From assembly GCF_007655135.1 (NCBI RefSeq), contig NC_045133.1:28679845-28743844 (forward strand): a DNA stretch of 64,000 nt. The letters are read 5' to 3'. Position numbers and translations under genes: made by a program. Below are positions 61,721 through 64,000 of the stretch, piece after piece. The number at the start of each line of letters is the position of its first letter. Position 1 is the stretch's first letter. A model generated the notes under the pieces. The model searched no databases, was not told where the DNA came from, and saw only the letters and a program-made list of their open reading frames with translations. This DNA is from Punica granatum. Its lineage: Eukaryota > Streptophyta > Magnoliopsida > Myrtales > Lythraceae.

Positions 61721-61845
61721 ACCTAGAGAAGAGAGAAATCCTTTGATAACTTCTTTCTAATTTTGTCTGATGATGATGATATATTATAATAAAGAGAAAA
61801 TTTCACCTCAACGTAGATTTACAAAACTGTTTACGAAAAACTTTA

Positions 61846-62345
61846 AGGGTGCATTTAGTTCGCATGAATGGAAATTTCATTACGAACATATTATATACGT
61901 AATACCTATTACATTGTTTGTTTTGACCCGTAATCGTAACTGCAATTATGGATAGGACTTGCTACCCGTAATAGACCCCGAATTGCAATGCCCCACCTCC
62001 CTGTTCATAATAGGTAATACAATTATGTAATAGAAATTGATTTATTAAATTACCCTTAACCATCTTCAAATTTTCAAAATGCACCACTCCTCTGCCACCC
62101 ATCCTCCCTCGATCGCTGTTGCCGGGCGTCACAAATATTATTTTAATATTTATCTTTTTCATAAATAGACTTTTGGTATTTGTTTTTTTGCCACTTACAT
62201 TTGTTGGATGGGTATTTCCTTGCTTGTAAAGTAGGGGTAATTTCATATTTTTGACTTAAAACTCTCTATACATTTTATTAAACCAACTTTAAAAATTGTA
62301 ATTCACATATCCTCTGTTATATCCAATCAAACAAATAAGCTCTTA
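61846..62345. mobile_element. MITE-like element, Harbinger-type ends
   Basis: The left end reads AGGGTGCATTTAGTTCGCAT after TTA; the right end, inverted, reads GAGCTTATTTGTTTGATTGG after TAA. These are weakly matching termini of the GRGCNTRTTTGGTT kind. GTAATAC/ATTAC boxes are repeated in the left half and a GC-rich patch (62080-62130) lies in the middle. It has no coding capacity. The ends are degenerate, so class and limits are tentative. Confidence 0.35.
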
Positions 62346-62479
62346 TGTAATCAGAATTTCTATTATTTATTAATTTATATTACACACTTATTCCATTCAT
62401 GATAATAGCATAAGAAACCAAACATACAAAGGAATCGTCAAAGTTTGAACTATAAAAAACTAATAATAATAATAATAAG

Positions 62480-62906
62480 GGAAATTGCACTGGTGATCCA
62501 AAAAGTTTTACAAATATTTCAATGTGGAACAAAAAGTTTTTTTTGCTACTTAATGGTACAAAATGTTTTAAAGTTGTTTCAGTATAATACAAATCGTCAT
62601 CTCGCCATTGACGCCGTCAAATCGACGCTGATGGTGCAAAATCAATTTTTGTGGGACGTTACATGAGGGTACAAAATATTTTGAAATTGTAACTTAATAG
62701 TACAAAATGTTTTATGTAAGTTACATGATGGTGCAAAAATTACAGATGTTGTAAATGACGGTTTCACGGCGTCAATAGCGAGATGACGGTTTGTACTATA
62801 CTGAAACAATTTCGAAATATTTTGTACCATCAAGTAGCAAAAAAAAACTTTTTGGACCATATTGAAACATTTGTAAAACTTTTTGGACCACCAGTGTAAT
62901 TTACCA
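62480..62906. mobile_element. MITE-like inverted-repeat element in a (TAA)n microsatellite
   Basis: The left arm, GAAATTGCACTGGTGATCC onward, and the right arm, inverted (TAAATTACACTGGTGGTCC onward), match for about 145 bp with few differences: CAAAAAGTTTTACAAAT, GCTACTTRATGGTACAAAAT, GTTTCAGTAT, CGTCATCTCGC.ATTGACGC. (TAA)n/(ATA)n runs lie directly on both sides (62462-62478 and 62907-62923). The element may have entered the microsatellite with a TA or TAA duplication. No protein. Confidence 0.75.
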
Positions 62907-62924
62907 TAATAATAATAATAATAG

Positions 62925-63109
62925 AAAAAAAAAACTTTTTGCCAAACTAAAAACTTTTTGAAAAACCCTAGCTATTTTTTCAGAAGAAAACTACCCATAT
63001 AGCCTGCAACTGCCCACATGTTTTTTACATGATATATTAGGGGAAACAAAAGAGTTGCAGCACTGCAAATTTGCAATTGACATAAAATTTGGGGGCAAAC
63101 ACAATCATT
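62925..63109. other. Short spacer, nothing identified
   Basis: AT-rich sequence between two inverted-repeat elements; no feature supported. Confidence 0.4.
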
Positions 63110-63644
63110 GTTATCAAAATCGGGCTGGACTGGCCGGTTCGAAAACTGGCACCTCACCGGTCCGATTCTCAGTGAAGACTGAATATGCAAAATTGAACTG
63201 TTGAATCCACGGAACCGGACGATTTTTAAGCAAAATCTCTTTAAATCGACCGGTTTAATGGGCTCTTTGGGTTTGCTTTTTGTGTTTAAAAATGTTGAAA
63301 ATTATTATGTTTAAGGCATGACTCCACCTCCTCATCTCTCGCTAGTTACCAATATTACACCACTCGCTAACCACATAATCCATGCTTCGCATTTGGTCTA
63401 TGTACTCCAATTTAAAACTTTTATAGTTATTGGATAATTATTTTTTTAGAGACAACTATTGCATGAATGTATTCCATGTAATTTTTTTGAATTGGTGTAT
63501 GTTAAACATCAGTTTTCTTAATAATATAAATAAAATTTATATTTTAATTAAACGTGCGGTCCGGTCAATCGAATTCCTGATTGGACCCGTAAACCTATGA
63601 ATCCATGTTCTTCCCGATTCAACATCCAGTCCGATTTTGATAAC
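63110..63644. mobile_element. Inverted-repeat element, GTTATCAAAATCGG ends
   Basis: The left end GTTATCAAAATCGGGCTGGA (63110-63129) is matched by the right end (63625-63644) in reverse complement with one difference. Just inside, GGCCGGTTCG, ACCGGTCCGATTC and CGGAACCGGACG repeat GGACCGG-type boxes on both halves (also GCGGTCCGGTCAATCGAATT near 63556). Total length is 535 bp without coding capacity. This is the pattern of a non-autonomous DNA transposon; superfamily and target duplication are unresolved. Confidence 0.55.
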
Positions 63645-63860
63645 ACTAAACACAATAGTTGAATTGGAAAGCAAAAGGAAATCGCCTTTTTCTTTTCATT
63701 GTATTTCTTTTGATTTTTTTTTTATCTAGTAGTTCAAATATGTATTTTTCGGGCAGAGCATGGGTACAACCATCTAGTACGAAGAAATCATCAGGTGGAC
63801 CAACCAAGCACATGTGGGACCATCTCAGTTGAACGCAACGGAGATTAGTTCCTTTGGGAT

Positions 63861-64000
63861 TTTTTCGGTCTGATATCCGAAAGTCCCCAATTAGACTCCG
63901 ACTAATTCAGTTAAGCTGGGTCGACTTCACTAAGAAGTAAAACTCTTTTATCGCTGATTTTATACATTTATAAGAATTCGAACACGAGACATTACTTAAG
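63861..64000 (-). mobile_element. SINE-like repeat, cut by the window edge
   Basis: Same family as 43275-43440: GTCCCCAATTAGACTC, AGCTGGGTCGA, CACTAAGAAGTAAAACTCTT and TTCGAACACGAGAC (B-box-like on the minus strand). It continues past the window end. Confidence 0.35.

Overview
This is a 64 kb piece of nuclear DNA from a flowering plant, most likely a eudicot. It is AT-rich and gene-poor, with GT-AG introns, many (TA)n and (CT)n microsatellites, and long stretches of decayed transposable elements. I cannot name the species from sequence alone. Three host genes can be reconstructed exon by exon. (1) An LBD/LOB-domain transcription factor of the LBD3/LBD4 type lies at 548-3081 (+), with two exons and a 1.9 kb intron. 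(2) A small CCT-motif (CMF-type) transcriptional regulator lies at 32051-34244 (-), with four exons. (3) A class III peroxidase-like protein of the PER48 type lies at 57176-59543 (-), with four exons and a membrane-anchor-like N-terminus. All splice phases were checked by hand and agree.

Most of the remainder is mobile DNA. The best preserved element is a 4.7 kb PIF/Harbinger transposon (46863-51541). It has matching termini, a TAA target duplication, an uninterrupted three-exon DDE transposase and an uninterrupted two-exon MYB/SANT-like second protein, so it looks structurally autonomous. A 1.5 kb Mutator-like element (9596-11128) has long terminal inverted repeats, a 9-bp target duplication and a GC-richer interior of unknown origin. 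A 1.3 kb solo LTR (12433-13734, 5-bp duplication GCCTA) has split a tandem array of ~150-bp units. That array leads into a ~4.3 kb non-coding repeat (13735-18300), which recurs as a diverged direct copy at 23225-27410. The second copy is itself bracketed by short LTR-like direct repeats, and a primer-binding-site-like motif follows the left one. A 5'-truncated, decayed LINE (59900-61720, -) lies upstream of the peroxidase gene.

Several inverted-repeat (MITE-like) elements are scattered through the window: 6362-7157, 7914-8231, 22238-22468, 30590-31528, 62480-62906 and 63110-63644. Diverged duplications and SINE-like pieces also occur. One 155-bp stretch (39693-39847) is an almost perfect 69-bp-arm hairpin. 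The long block 51.55-57.1 kb is extremely AT-rich, with degenerate repeats and no gene.

The three host genes are not functionally linked by anything visible here. Each stands alone between repeats. Within the Harbinger element the two proteins would work together: in this superfamily the MYB-like protein and the DDE transposase are both needed to move the element.
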